Source: Cruorifilaria tuberocauda (lineage: Eukaryota > Nematoda > Chromadorea > Rhabditida > Onchocercidae). From it: a stretch of DNA of 64,000 bases. Below the pieces are notes generated by a model. The model saw only the letters and a program-made list of their open reading frames with translations. It did not search any database and was not told the DNA's origin. The position numbers and the translations under genes were made by a program. The DNA lies in NCBI GenBank assembly GCA_013365365.1, contig JABVXU010000046.1, forward strand, positions 186,001 to 250,000, in the 5' to 3' direction. Positions 51,242 through 64,000 of the stretch are shown here, piece after piece (the stretch's first letter is position 1; each line of letters begins with the position of its first letter).

Positions 51242-54200
51242 CTAATCATTCATTCTAGCTGATTGTGCATTATCATTTTCGGCTCCGATACTTGCATTTA
51301 TTATATTTTCAAAAAATTTCAACTTCAGCAATTCGCTTTTTCTGCGTTCCCTTCTCCTTGACGGCTTTGGCGACGGTGATCCTTCCCAACTATTGCTATT
51401 ATCGTTTTCATTCAAATTTAAATTCATTTCAGACTGAAATAAATAGGAACGATGATTACGTTAGTGATCACAGAGATCAGAGTGATAATGAAATGCTTGT
51501 ATCCGAAATAAAATAAATTTAAATTTAGGAACATTTTTTCATTTTCAAACTAATTAAATCTTGACAGGTTTTCATGTAAAAATGTGAAATTTTGATTGAT
51601 TCTGATATCCACAGTGAATAACAATTAAAAGTAAATAGTCAATATTGTACTTTACTTCTTACTTGAAATAATTATTGAAATATAGGAATAGTTGTTAAGT
51701 TCCGTCAAATTTCATTTACTTGTCCTGCTTCATTTTTCATTTGATTTCACATATTTCTTATCAATAATGGGTATGTTGATAAAAAAGTTAGTGATATCTC
51801 AAATCCCAACAAATCCCAAAAATGAACAAAAATTGACAAAAATCTATCATAAATGATGAATGAACAAGATGAGCAATTTCTTAATTAGTAAGGAGTTTAA
51901 ATTTAAAAATATATTACCTGAGCCATGGAGATAAGAGCTGATGTTGTTGGATCACGTTCGGATCCGTTTCTGATTGAACATTTTTGTATCCTCAGTAATT
52001 TGTCCTTTTCAGATTTATTCAGCGATACGCTTATTGAATTTCCATTTCGAAGTACATTGCCCCTACTACCATGACGCAAATTTACGGTACTTGTATGCTG
52101 TAGCTTAAACCTACCATAATGGGTCTTCAATACATTTCTCACCTAAAACAGGATTAATTAATAATAATTTCATTCAATTTCATAATAAAATTAAAAAAAT
52201 TTTTGAAATTCATATTTTAATCAATAATTATATTTTTTGTGCAATATTTAAAACACTAAAAATAGCCAATCCTTCTTCGATCACTACACGAATGGATGTA
52301 ATGAATTTTGCTAAAATTTTGTTAATCTCCGAAAATTTTTATTGGAAATAGAACAAAGATAATTTTGGAAGTATACCTCTTTGTTCGTGAAACAATAGAT
52401 GATTGAAATCATGAAGCCCTGATACATGTAAGTGAATGATGCACAATATGTCCAAATTGCAAAATACTAAAATACCAAGATATTAAAATTATTTCATTCT
52501 CTAAATTTCATTAAAAAATACATTGCACATTACTGAACATAATATGAATATTATATTGAATATCGATCCTCTATCAATGAATTTCATTAATACCTTATCA
52601 TAATCAGTGAAGGAAAAAGCAGGTAAAATAAATTTCAAAATTAATATTTGCTGATTTTATTCTTACATATAATTCATTTGAACCTCAATTTTTTTTTCGT
52701 TTTTCCTTCTCAATAAAAATAGCACAGTTTTTTTTCTTCAGTTGATATTAAAGTAATTTCATTAATTTTTTCTTCGAATTGATATTGAATTAATTTCATT
52801 AATTTCATTTGGCAATAAAAAAATACGATCTATTTCTTATTTCTAACTTATTTCATCTATTGATATATGTATGATATGATCAACTTACAACAATATTATC
52901 CTTCGTTGGCGAGAATGGTATTGTTTGCATAATATTCGGAATACCTAATAGTGGGATTAGCATCAGTGCTGCTTTCACGCCTTTCCTAAATATCAGAAAA
53001 GTATCAAAGTTCCTCTGGATGATAGAAATGCTCACTGATTGTTTATCTGTTTCTTTGGAATTAATGTAAAAATAACAATTTCCATGGTAATTAAAATAAA
53101 AAGCAAATAGATATGCAGTTATTTTTTTGATATGAATAATCTTGTAAATACTTTATCATTTTTTTTTAATTCTTGTTCTGAAATTTGGATCATTATAAAT
53201 ATCAATGATAGTAATTAAAGTGGATAACTTACTTCATCCTATCCAATTCACTATTGTGTGATTGGCTTACTTTCGTCCATAGGACTCGAATCACATTGCA
53301 TATGAAAAATAAATTTACCTAAAAACAACATTACATTTTTCCTCAAATACTAATATATCGGTTGATCAGATTGAAAAATAGATCTCTAGGTCATAATAAG
53401 AGTCTATTTGATTCAAAAAAATGAGCATTTTATAAAAGATTCTAAAATTAATAAATGACGTACAACTAATTCAATCATCCTTGGCCCATCCAAGAGCCAG
53501 AATTCCGGTTCGAGGTAATATGATCCGAGGCATCGATCCACTTTTCCTTGCTTCTTCATCAGTATTACTGATAACCATAGAAATGTTTGCGCCAATGGAA
53601 AACCTGTTAAATTTTGAATAATTAGATAATCAAAGAACTTCAATTAGAAATTTAGAAGCTTAAATTTTTAAATGAATTTCAAAACAGTAAAGAAGCCTCG
53701 AGCTGTAATATCTTACCGTATCCGGCTATGAGATACCGTGTGAGTCGCAGCTCGCTTGAAAATACTGTGAAGACAAGTTTATTATGCAAATAGAATCCTT
53801 CAAGGAACATCCAACAAAATGCGACAGTTTTGAAATACTCAAGCATGAAAAACATCGCTTCACATAAAAATACCTGCAAACTTAATTAATTTTAAATATT
53901 GTTAATTGAAATTATTATTAAATAGAACTACACTTTTTTCATTTTCAGTTTAGAATTTCACTAAAAATTGCATTGGGGAATTACGATAGACATCTTTTGT
54001 TTTATAAAAAAAGAATCAAATTTGTTGAATAGGACAGAACTAAAATCGCTTTTACTTCCTCTTCTAACTTTTTATTTTTTTTTAATAAAAAATAACTTGA
54101 AAAAGAACCATAGTATTTATAGTTTTTCCATCATTATTATCCAGGTGATGTGGTCCAAGACGATCAGTAAAAATAAGATCGATATAGAGGATAAGGCGAA

Positions 54201-55292
54201 TTATAACAACCATCAATATGGCAATCATTAATTGTAAATGTAATAAATTCCTAAATACCCGCAACCTTCTGAAAAGATCTTCCAATTACAGTTCAATTAT
54301 TTCCATGTAATCTACTGATCATACTCACTACTGATAACCTTAATTTTTTAAACACTATAATTGAGGAAGTATGAGAACCTGAAGTAAGAAAAAATAGCGA
54401 TTGATATGAGCAAAGAGATGAGAGATAAGCCAAGACCAACAAATTCTAATTTACGAGCATTCCTTGCTACTTCTTGAGCTATCTGTAATTTGTAATTTTT
54501 CAGCATGCAAAATTCAAATACGATTTTGCATCGAGAATAAGAATTGATTACATTGAAAAAGGATGAAATTATTGATCTGAATAATTTACAACAAGAGATC
54601 CATTGGTAAGCTTAGTCATCATTTCAACGATTTCTCGAGTAAAACACATTGTGAAGTTTGTCCAGCCGTGAGGACGAGAGAAGTCACCTTCTGTACGACC
54701 CATCCAACGACCCGAACTGTGGCACCATTTTGTAATATTCTCTACAAATTATTTTCATCATATCACTGATATCATATCATAATATGATAATTTAACATGC
54801 TATTTCAAAAAATAAAACTTATACGATGGAAGAGAGGCGGAAAAAGGAAAAAAACGAACTTCCAGGATCAAGTCCCTTAAGTGGCGGACAACGAATGGTA
54901 ATACTGCTATTAGCTGGTACTGCTGGCCAACAGAGTACTGTATCGAAAGTTGCATTACACCATAACGAGCCATCACCTGTTAATGCGATATTCAAATATT
55001 CGATCAGATCAATAGTGCTAATATGTATTGATTAATTCAATTCATCCAATTATTGATAATATATATACATATTTTAAATAAAAGTTAAAATTTTTTCAAA
55101 TTCCTACTACTATCAGGAAATGTCGGTAAAGAGCTTCGTTCAAGCGCCTTTATACACTCATCCATTGTTTTAGCCCGGTTATATTCAAGACCATCTATCT
55201 GAACCAATTTATCAGCATAGTATGCCCAGGACGTGGATGGTTGCATCGTTGCAACCTTCGACAAATTGTCCAAAATCATTATTCCACCGATC
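51242..55292 (-). CDS. pdfr-1: Class B (secretin-family) GPCR, PDF receptor type; 5' end not found
   Basis: Twelve minus-strand exons keep frame: 55111-55292, 54860-54976, 54590-54741, 54379-54482, 54109-54268, 53717-53873, 53464-53603, 53233-53318, 52889-52985, 52377-52466, 51918-52142 and 51242-51433 (about 567 residues). The ectodomain carries the class B hormone-binding pattern (WCNATFDTVLCWPAVPANSS, CHSSGRW, GWTNFTMC). Seven membrane segments follow, with LEYFKTVAFCWMFLEGFYLH in TM3, EPEFWLLDGPRMIELV before TM5, and YQGFMISIIYCFTNKEVRNV at TM7. The TM4-TM5 stretch resembles Drosophila and C. elegans PDF receptors more than other class B receptors, as far as I recall them. Such receptors bind PDF neuropeptides and raise cAMP in neurons and muscle. 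The cytoplasmic tail is long and basic. The first exon listed starts in mid-frame after an acceptor, so signal-peptide exon(s) lie upstream. Confidence 0.87.
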
Positions 55293-58200
55293 CTACAAAA
55301 TGTATAATTCATTTATCCATTGTTTTAACAAAATTTTCAAAAAGATGATCAAATAAGCCTTACAGTAAGAAATTCTAGTACAGATGTTTAAGTTTTGATA
55401 GAAGTCTTCCAATTATTAAAAAATTTAATATTGAGGAAGTTTGAAAATATATGAATAATAGGTAGAAGAAATGCTAAAGCTAATATGAAAACTATTGGTA
55501 TTTCTCTGCGTAGAAGACTGAGTTGAAGAGTTGAAATTAAATTTAAAACATTTTTGAAAGTAATTACAGAAAAGGTTGTTAGTTTTTATAATATTTGTTT
55601 CTAAAATTTGATTAGCTTCTGAAAAAAAAGTGTATTCCGAAAAAATTACATCGAACAGTAAATACAGCAAGCTATTTGACAACTAACTTAATAAGCTTTT
55701 TGCATGCTAGAAAATTTATTATCACATCAAGCGACACTATAGATGTCTATACATTTTCAGGAAACCATCACCTCACATCAGACATTATAATAGCCTTTGT
55801 TAGCAATGCCATTATTTATTAGTTTCATTCACTTTATTTAAATGCGAAATTTTATATTTTCAATCAATCCATTCTATATTAGTCATGTTCAATGTATTTT
55901 TCCGTCAAAAAGTGATATTTATTTGTTTGAGTACGAAAATGCTTCTAATCTTATCAGAAATAAAAATTATCAATCTCCTGCAAATTTAATCCATAATATT
56001 CAAAAGAACGGTAACAGTTGATAATCCGTACAGACATGGTTATAACGGAGATCATTGAACAACAAGATATTTAAATATGGCCCTATAATTCTAAAGTTTC
56101 AAATATTTTAACTCCAATGCATTTAGTAACTATCTATAATAGAAGTATTTTTATTCAGCTAATATTTTTATTATCAAAGGATTGAATTAGCAGCTTTTGA
56201 AATTTCTACAAAATGATAAAGTGAATGAACTTCTTTCTGTTTCTAAGTCAATTTTAAATTGGAAATGTGAAAGTAGGCTTTGACTTCATTTCCTAAATAC
56301 ATCTGCAAATCCTCAGTTAGGCCTAAGGAAATTCATTGTGTAGAAGAGAAGAAGTGAAGGAAGGATAAGACTGATCTTTTCGAAAAAATTTGCAGATATT
56401 TGAAAGAAAAAAAGACAGAAACTTTGGCTTTTGCAAATTTTTGAGTGAAAAAAATGAGAAAAAGAACTGAGAAAAGTTACTTTTTTAAACTGAAATGCAT
56501 AAAAGATAAATGGAATGATAATCAATTTTTTTTAAATATAATTCTGCCAATATTATAGTTACTGTTTTTGTTTTCGGCTTTGAAAACTAAAAATAATTAG
56601 ATTCGCTATGAAATGAAAATTAATGAATTTTCACGAATGTCTTAATTAATGGAATGAAATATGAGTGAGTTGGGGAAAGAGTGAATCGAAATTAGCTTTA
56701 AAGAAATTGGTGGATAAAACGCATACGGCGTGAAATACAATGAGAGGTAAACAAAACAAAAGGATGAATGGATACTTATTTTTTTGTTAATTTTGAAAAA
56801 GCCTTCATAGCTGTGAAGAAAATCTACTTTCAATTTTTTCGTGCAAAAAATTCGAACTTCTTTTTATTTTTCCAATTTTTACCTTTTTTTTACTTTTCCA
56901 ATTTTTCATTCTCACTAAATAAATTTTTATTAATATGAAATACTTGTGGATGTCGTCCAAAGGAGAAGATATTTTATTTGAAAACAATAAAGAAAGTTTT
57001 CAAAAAGAAGCATATTATAATTTAATCTAGTCACTGTATTATTTGATTGATCAAAAAATTTCTGTAATATGGCATCATTAATTAATCTTAATTATCTTTC
57101 TTTGATGCAAAAAATAAAATACAGTAGAAATCTGAGAAATTAAACAATTATACTGTAATATCCGATTCCTTTTCAAAAAAAGGCAACTATTTGAAATGCT
57201 CTAAAATAATTGAGTAAAAATAATTGGGAATTAGTGGAAGCAGTATAACAACTTTGACATTTGACATTCAGGATTTATTTTAATTTCAGAAATTTTGTAA
57301 CAGTAAAGGGAGACTAATGGACCGTTCGCGAAAATATTTATCATGTTCCATTTCTTTACATATAATTTAACTAAATTAAAGAAAATTTTTAATAATAATT
57401 TAAGGAATGATGAGAAAAATCAACTTTATAATTAGGGTAATTAAAAAATCATTAAATGAACTAATTATAGTTATCAAGATTATTTTCAATCATTCCGGAT
57501 CATAAAGAAGTGATTGGATAAGAGAAGATATTCGAAATAGCTTGAGCGGAAAATTGAGAACTATTTAGTGCTTTATTTTTTTTTGAAATGACAGCATTAA
57601 TAGAGTAACCTATGAAACTTATGGAATTTCATGTGACTCAAAATTAACCTTCGAATTCATAGCTTTGTTCTTAATTTTCTATATTATTAATTTGAACAGA
57701 TACTAAACATAATAATGGAGGCTGTATATATTGCTAAATACGAAATGAAATTAGTGTCCAATTTGAAGCATTCGTAATTGTTAAATAATTAAAGTTTATT
57801 AATGCATAAAAGATTGAGGCAAGTTGATACTTTGTTAATAACAATGTTCGATTAAAGTTGATGATAATGATATTTGAGAAGGCTGGAAATATAATAAGGA
57901 TGATTGAGAAACGCTCGCCTAATTCTTTTTCCGCTATGTTAAGATATCAATCTTCAGTTTGTTTGATCAGTATTACTAATGATAAATCATTTTATAAAAT
58001 TCAATTTCAGGTAAGGTTTCACGTTTCCATATTCTTTAAACAAACTTTGATCGTAAAGCGATTCTTATTCGATCAATCTATTATTTATTCAATCAATCGA
58101 CTTCTTATCTCGTTTATATGGCCCATTTTAGATAAGTATATTTCTTAGAACTTTCTGATTATTTCTCTTCCCTTCTAAAATCAGAAAAGGAAAATCGATA

Positions 58201-61200
58201 AAAAAAGAAAAAAGAGAAAGAGGCAAAGGAAAGGATAGATTCATGGAATTATGTATTGGCAGAAAATGAAAAATATGATTGGTCAAAAATTCAGAAGGAT
58301 ATTTTATCATTTCGTTGGAGGAGATAGAATTACTTTAAAAATGAAGAAAAACCATTTGAAACATGTCTTTAAACAATTCTTAACTATTAGATGGAAATGG
58401 AATAGATGGATGTACATAAGAGAGAAAGAGGGGAGAGAGAGAGGGAGGGAGGAATGGGATGATAAGAAGATAAACATAAGTACGAGCAGACATAATGAAT
58501 GATCTATAACGAAGTATTCGCATTTTTTGAATTGAATTCTTTTTTAGATCAAAAATCTACTTTACATTTCATTCGTATGAATTCTTCTCTTGAGTTCTCA
58601 GTTAGGCTTTAAATGGTTTCTGTTTTTCTGATCCTTTCATTAGTTCGTTTGTTTTTTAGAATGAAATGTTGGAAGAAAAGAGAAAACGGTGAGGGAATCT
58701 ATTTAAAGTACAAAACTTGTCAACTTCCATTTGAAAAATGAAATTAGAAAAAATTTTGTTCAATTCTGAAAATTGTCTTCCATTTCAAATGAAATCTTCA
58801 GGCAAATAGCATTTGCTTTAGCTATGCTAATGCAACTTTCTATTCTTCTGCATTACATTTTCTCTCCCCAACTAAAAATAAAGTAGCCTGCAGGGATTTA
58901 ACTCAAACACAACATTATTTTTTTCCTTTTTCAACACTTTCGAGCCACGAAAATGTCTATCTTTGGAAGTTCAGCAAATTACGAAAAATGTCTATAATTT
59001 CGGCTTACAACAATTCTCGAAATTTGAAGTTGATTGGATAACAAGAAATATCAACTATTATACAAATGCATTTAAAAAATACCAAGTTTCATTTCATATT
59101 TTTTCCATTCGCTAATATATTTCAAATGTTCTTTCTGAAATCAAAACTGGAAAAGTGTGATGGATTAGACGCAAAGAAATTCAAAAATGGAAAAATGCAT
59201 ATTGGAATTAATTTAAAATAAATTCATTAGGTTTTAAGAATGATTTGTAAGACTTATGAACCATTTTTGATTGAAACATGTAATGAATAAATGAAGAATA
59301 TTTAATGTGACGAATTATTTTTAATTATGATATTAATGATAAGAAATTTAAAGAAAAAATAAGCTATAGCTTGAGAAGAATGAAATGGTTCTCAACTATA
59401 TCAAAGGCTTCATAAAGCTGATACAATTTATAAATTAAAATTGAAAACAATTATCGCAGATACTACTCATTAAATTTCTATCGTTGTTATACTGATTAAT
59501 TAACTCAATGACGATTTCATGTTGAATCAGTGAATTGAAAGTGTTAATGATTTTTCGACTTATTGATTTAGCAATTTCATACAATTATGGGTATGATGTT
59601 ATTGAAGATTATTTATTCATTTAATTTTGATGCTAACGATGATAAGCATATTCTATTAAAAATGTTATAGTTAAAAGAAGAAAACAGTATATATATTGGT
59701 CAGATTTTCATTCAATCTTAGTAATTAAATGTTAGCGATTTGAAAATTTAAATGAATTTATCTCTCTGATATTACAACAGAGAATGTAACAATTGGAAAT
59801 GAATGACATCCGATACATTCGTTTTCGTTGTTATGAAAAAATGAATGACGGAATAGTATTTGTCTCTGAACAAAATGCCAATCATTTTTAAAATAAACAC
59901 AATGCTTCTTCAATTCACTCTTTTCTGTTCTCTATCTTTTCTCTATCTCTTTTACTAAAGCATAGTCTTGATTGGACTAATTTATATGTTGTTGAAAGCA
60001 GTACTCGATGAATTAATAAATCGAAAATGAAGTTTAGAGATATTTTCTTAAAATAAATTCAATTATTATTTTTTCGATCAATATTAACTTATAAACGAGT
60101 TAAAAAGAAGGATGGTATTATTGTGTGATAAAGTGATAAAAAAGTTAATGCATGATAAAAAGATAGAGTATTAAAAGGAAATTTTGTTATTACATCTCGA
60201 AAAATATGGTATTAAATAATTTGATGCCATATGAAACGAGTTTTCAAATTAAAAAAATTTTAGTGATAAAAGGAAATGAGATGGGAAAAGTAGTAAATTA
60301 TGCAAGTTAGAAATCATCTTTAATTGATCATTTCCGGAAAATACTTGCATGACGCTTCTTCACTCATTCCCTTCAAATTTTCATTTCAATTTAATTGCTA
60401 CTGAAAGATTATTAAGTTTATCTTGGAATTACGAAAAAACGGAACATTTCATTTGAGGAAAAGTTCAGATAGTAATTTCGTTTTATTTAATATAGCATTA
60501 AGAAAATGAACAAATTAAGGAGATATTCATTCTCGTAAACAACTGCCTGTTGCTCTTGCCTTATGACAGTGGATATATAGAGGATAATGAATTTTCGTCA
60601 TTTAAATATTTACAACAAAGAGATAATGAATATCCTACGGAAGTTAATGGGCGAAATGAGCTATTTTTCGGAGCAAATGAGAAAATATATATAAATAGCA
60701 CTCAAACAACAAAATTGAAGTATTAAGATGTGAAATAATGTAAATGAAAGAAATCCTGATATTTCACGAGTTTTATTCAATATCAATTTCAATTATTTAA
60801 ATGATTGAATATTAGGGACGTTCCCCTTGCACGCAATCATTTCCATTTCTAGTAAAATTAAGCTAAATAACAACATTTATCACGAAATTTTTTATTAAAT
60901 TATGAGTTTTTTACTAATAATTTAAGATTACTCATTTTTCTAATAATTATAAGTAAATACAATTCGGTAAAAATGATATTTATGAAATTGTTCACAAATA
61001 AATCTTTTTGATTTTGTTAGCAAGAGAAACGAGAAAGGCGATAAGTTTTAATTTTCATTACAAAGAAAGATATTTTTCTTAGTTGTTCATGCAGAGAAAC
61101 TCTTGATTAATTATAACAGATTGGGAATATTTTAAAGTTTCATTTCTTCATCGTTTTATCATATTAATTAGGAATAAAATGAATAGAATTGTATGTAATT

Positions 61201-63509
61201 TACAAGGTATGATCTATCTTTGTTAGCAAGCAAATAAATTATTTAGCAACAGAGGAAAAAGCCTTTTAAAATATTAGCATAAGAAATTTATGAGGAGCGA
61301 GAAATTTGAAGAAAACAGGAAAAAATGGAATGATGCAAAATGTTTTAAAAAAACTTTTAAGAAAAGAAGCTTGTTGTCGATCGCTGAAACGAACTCGAAA
61401 ACCTAATGCTTTCCCACTTTTTGGAAGAGAAAATGGGTTTGGACGATTTGCTTAACAATCATTTCGTGAAAAAATAATCTGTTACAGAATTTGTTCTTCA
61501 AACTATGTCAAACGAAAATTTCAATGCTACGAAGTTCCTTTCTCCTCTTTTTTCTTATCCAACACTATGCATTACTAATTTATACGTTAATTAGATTAAA
61601 ACTCACTTTTTGATATTTCGAAATGCAAAAAAGTTTTAATTAACATTTATATTTATTTTTCCTATTCAAATTATGGGACAGTTTAACTGCAGTAATTTTC
61701 TCTTTCTGTGATTTCTAGATTTTATTGAAACATCGGAAAAAATGGAAATTCTAATATACTGATGTAAAAGATTTGCCTCCTAATTTAATGGTTTTTAAAT
61801 TCAAGCAAAATGCCTTAAAATGAATTAAAGGTGAAGAAATTAAATCGAAAGATTATTTTATGAAATTTATGTCGATAATTTAATTTATCAGTTTACATAT
61901 TAAAGTTTAACTCGTATTAAGAAACTGACAAGAAAGCCGACAGCCAAAGATATTTTTGAAGATTTTTTTCTTCATTTTTTTCTTGAAGGACGGATGAAGC
62001 TTTCCAGAAAAAGCTCATTTCAAAAGAAGAGTAGCAGAAATTCTTTGAGTAATGCAGAATTTAGTGATGGAATTAAAAATTATGAAAATATACAGTTTTT
62101 CAAGTTTATGACATGCATTTATTTCTTATCATACTTATTTGTGTATTAGTTTTCTAAATAGACATTTAAACTTAGATTATTAGGTGTTGAAATGAAAGGA
62201 GAATGGATGAATTCGAGGTAATTCGTCTGAAGTTTAAGAGTTCAAAAGTGCAAGCAATATAAGTTCACGTTTCCGATGAAAGCTTCTCAAATGAGATCGC
62301 ATATCATAATGACATTTTTCAAATATTCTTCGAAAATTTTGAGAGAAAAAAGAAACTAAAAGTAAAAATTTTCAATTTCTCAATTTAGGATTTTTCTTGA
62401 ACGGATTACAAATTCAATTAAATGCGATATCTTGTTGAAATACTTTTTTAACTTAAATTATAATTTAATTTATTAAAAATCCTGTTAATGAGCTTTTCAA
62501 TTAGAGTTTATGATATTAATGAAATATGATAAGAGTGAAAACGAATTATACTTCAAAGCGGAGTATTTTTTTCTTGATGAAAATCGAATCTAAGATAAAA
62601 TATTCAATTTAAGAATGAATGCGAGAGGAAGAGAAGCTATTTGAGTTGGGAGGAGTGAATAAATTGTTGAAGCAATCGTCCGTTTATCATCTTCCTTATC
62701 CCACTTATGAAATACTACTCTCCCCACTATATTATTGAAAATTTCTTACATCATATTGTAAATAAACCATATTATTATCAATAGTTTACGAGCTTAAAAT
62801 TGAAAATACCTAATGATAAAAACATCATCCCCTGTTAAATTTCCATTTCTATTTTAATCATTATTTGATGGGTTTATTTTCATGTTTGTCCTTCTTTATG
62901 AACCCTTTTGCTTTTCTACATTTTTGAGCAAAGTTATACTATACTCTTCCATCCAAAGGATGAAAGAAATAAAATTAAACAAGCAATTTCAACTAGGCTA
63001 AAATACTTATTACTCGAATATGGAATATTGTCAACTTTAACAATATTACCAAAATATTGAAAATTACTATTACTATTAATATTACTAAATTGATAATGAC
63101 ATTACTTGATAATATCACTAAAATTGAAATGGTTGGCACTAATGTTACTTATTTAAAACGGAACATTAAGCAAATATTATAAAATGTAAAAGCTCAAGTG
63201 GTCTGTTTAATATCCGAATTCAATAAATTGTGGTTGAAAAAAATATTCCAAATTTTTTTCAACTGTTGTCTTCAGAACCTTTTTAATTTTTTTCTTCAAT
63301 TCTATTGAATTATGGCTTGACTTTAAAAAAAAGAAGAAGAATTTGTGTCGAAAGAGGAAATTTTCGAAGGAAAAGCTAGTAAGATAGATATTGAGGCTAA
63401 AGCTTAAATTTGATAATTGAGCTTTTTTGTTTTAAGCTTTTTTGTTTCTCATAGTAACTAATTCAAATTGCAGAAAATTCATTTTCTTAACGCTGCCAGT
63501 TATATAATT
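55293..63509. other. 8.2 kb AT-rich region without a recognisable gene
   Basis: No exon with credible splice sites and coding pattern was recognised on either strand. The missing 5' exon(s) and promoter of the PDF-receptor-like gene should lie here or beyond, because that gene points this way. A GA microsatellite occurs at 58421-58453. Small exons could be hidden in sequence this AT-rich. Confidence 0.4.
58421..58453. repeat. GA simple repeat
   Basis: Purine-only tract of GA and GGGA units. It has no coding meaning and is a typical microsatellite. Confidence 0.75.
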
Positions 63510-63608
63510 ATGAATGAACAAATGAATTACTTAAAGGCAATTACGAAAACTGTTAACTGGAGAACTTATTTGGAAATGCTAGTAGATTTCTCTATGGTTG
63601 ACCAGAAG
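63510..63608 (+). CDS. Candidate first exon of a gene running off the window
   Basis: An ATG at 63510 opens 33 codons (starting MNEQMNYLKAITKTVNWRTY) ending exactly at AAG followed by the donor GTAAATG. An acceptor-like GCTGCCAG ends 11 bases before the ATG, as for an SL trans-splice site. The peptide has normal amino acid balance, including two further ATGs and a tryptophan. The product is not recognised, and no second exon was identified in the last 390 bases. Confidence 0.4.
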
Positions 63609-64000
63609 GTAAATGCTACATAAATCTACAGTTTTATTTTCGAAAAATTATAATATAAAAATTAAATAACCGATGTATTATATTTCAATATATATTACTG
63701 TAAATTGATTTTTTCTACTAAACCACTTTCTTCAATTTCGAAAAGAAATGACTCAAATAACTTATCTTTAATTAAATTCTCGTTTTATTTCTTTTTGAAA
63801 CATTTCTTAACTTTTAGAAGTAATGTTACAAATGAAGTAATACATAAATCCACTGGATAATTTGCAAAAATTTAATGCTTTGCAATGCATTGTTATGCTA
63901 AGGTGATAAGAAAAAATAATAGAATACAAATTAATGAATTATTGAGGTAAAAGAGGAAACAAGGTTTGATAGTATCATATTTTAAATATGAAGAAACAGA

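Noticed and set aside
1..64000. CRISPR arrays, phage genes, transposases, rRNA genes, bacterial insertions
   Set aside because: None seen. There are no regularly spaced direct repeats, no long bacterial-type frames with ribosome-binding sites, and no transposase motifs in any long frame.

Overview
The window is eukaryotic nuclear DNA from a nematode, most likely a spirurid or filarial species. The genome is strongly AT-rich. Genes are split into many small exons by introns of about 40-1300 bases that end in TTTCAG-like acceptors. Some start codons lie 9-13 bases after an isolated acceptor, as in SL trans-splicing. A cuticle collagen is present, and most recognisable products have Caenorhabditis elegans counterparts. 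The clade assignment is inferred from gene content and base composition.

Layout. 2.1-4.4 kb (+): cuticle collagen in three exons. 6.3-9.1 kb (-): small secreted cysteine-rich protein with a hydrophobic C-terminal tail, not recognised. 10.6-13.3 kb (-): syntaxin-16 in six exons. 17.2-19.2 kb (+): one long exon encoding a disordered acidic protein of unknown function with a near-identical internal repeat. 22.7-30.9 kb (+): a complete 26-exon diaphanous-type formin (CYK-1-like). 32.6-35.0 kb (+): an HMG20-type HMG-box protein. 35.6-37.6 kb (+): a TEX10/IPI1-like ribosome-biogenesis protein with one problematic junction. 39.4-42.9 kb (-): a TTLL4-type tubulin polyglutamylase in twelve exons. 44.0-45.2 kb (+): a small Ly-6-like, probably GPI-anchored protein. 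51.2-55.3 kb (-): a class B GPCR that best matches the PDF receptor, with its 5' end not located. 55.3-63.5 kb is AT-rich and apparently gene-free. A possible first exon lies at 63.5 kb and would continue beyond the window.

Reading frames were checked by hand across the listed junctions and keep phase throughout. The exceptions are flagged: a weak donor in the 6.3-9.1 kb gene, a frame break in the TEX10-like gene, and the missing 5' end of the receptor. The genes form no pathway and are ordinary neighbours. Several (formin, ttll-4, syx-16, pdfr-1) have orthologues that, from memory, lie on C. elegans chromosome III, so the window probably belongs to that ancestral linkage group. I found no CRISPR array, phage, transposase or rRNA, and recognised no tRNA. 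The least explained items are the orphan disordered protein, the orphan cysteine-rich surface protein, an out-of-phase exon-like segment in the collagen intron, and a few isolated exon-like segments.
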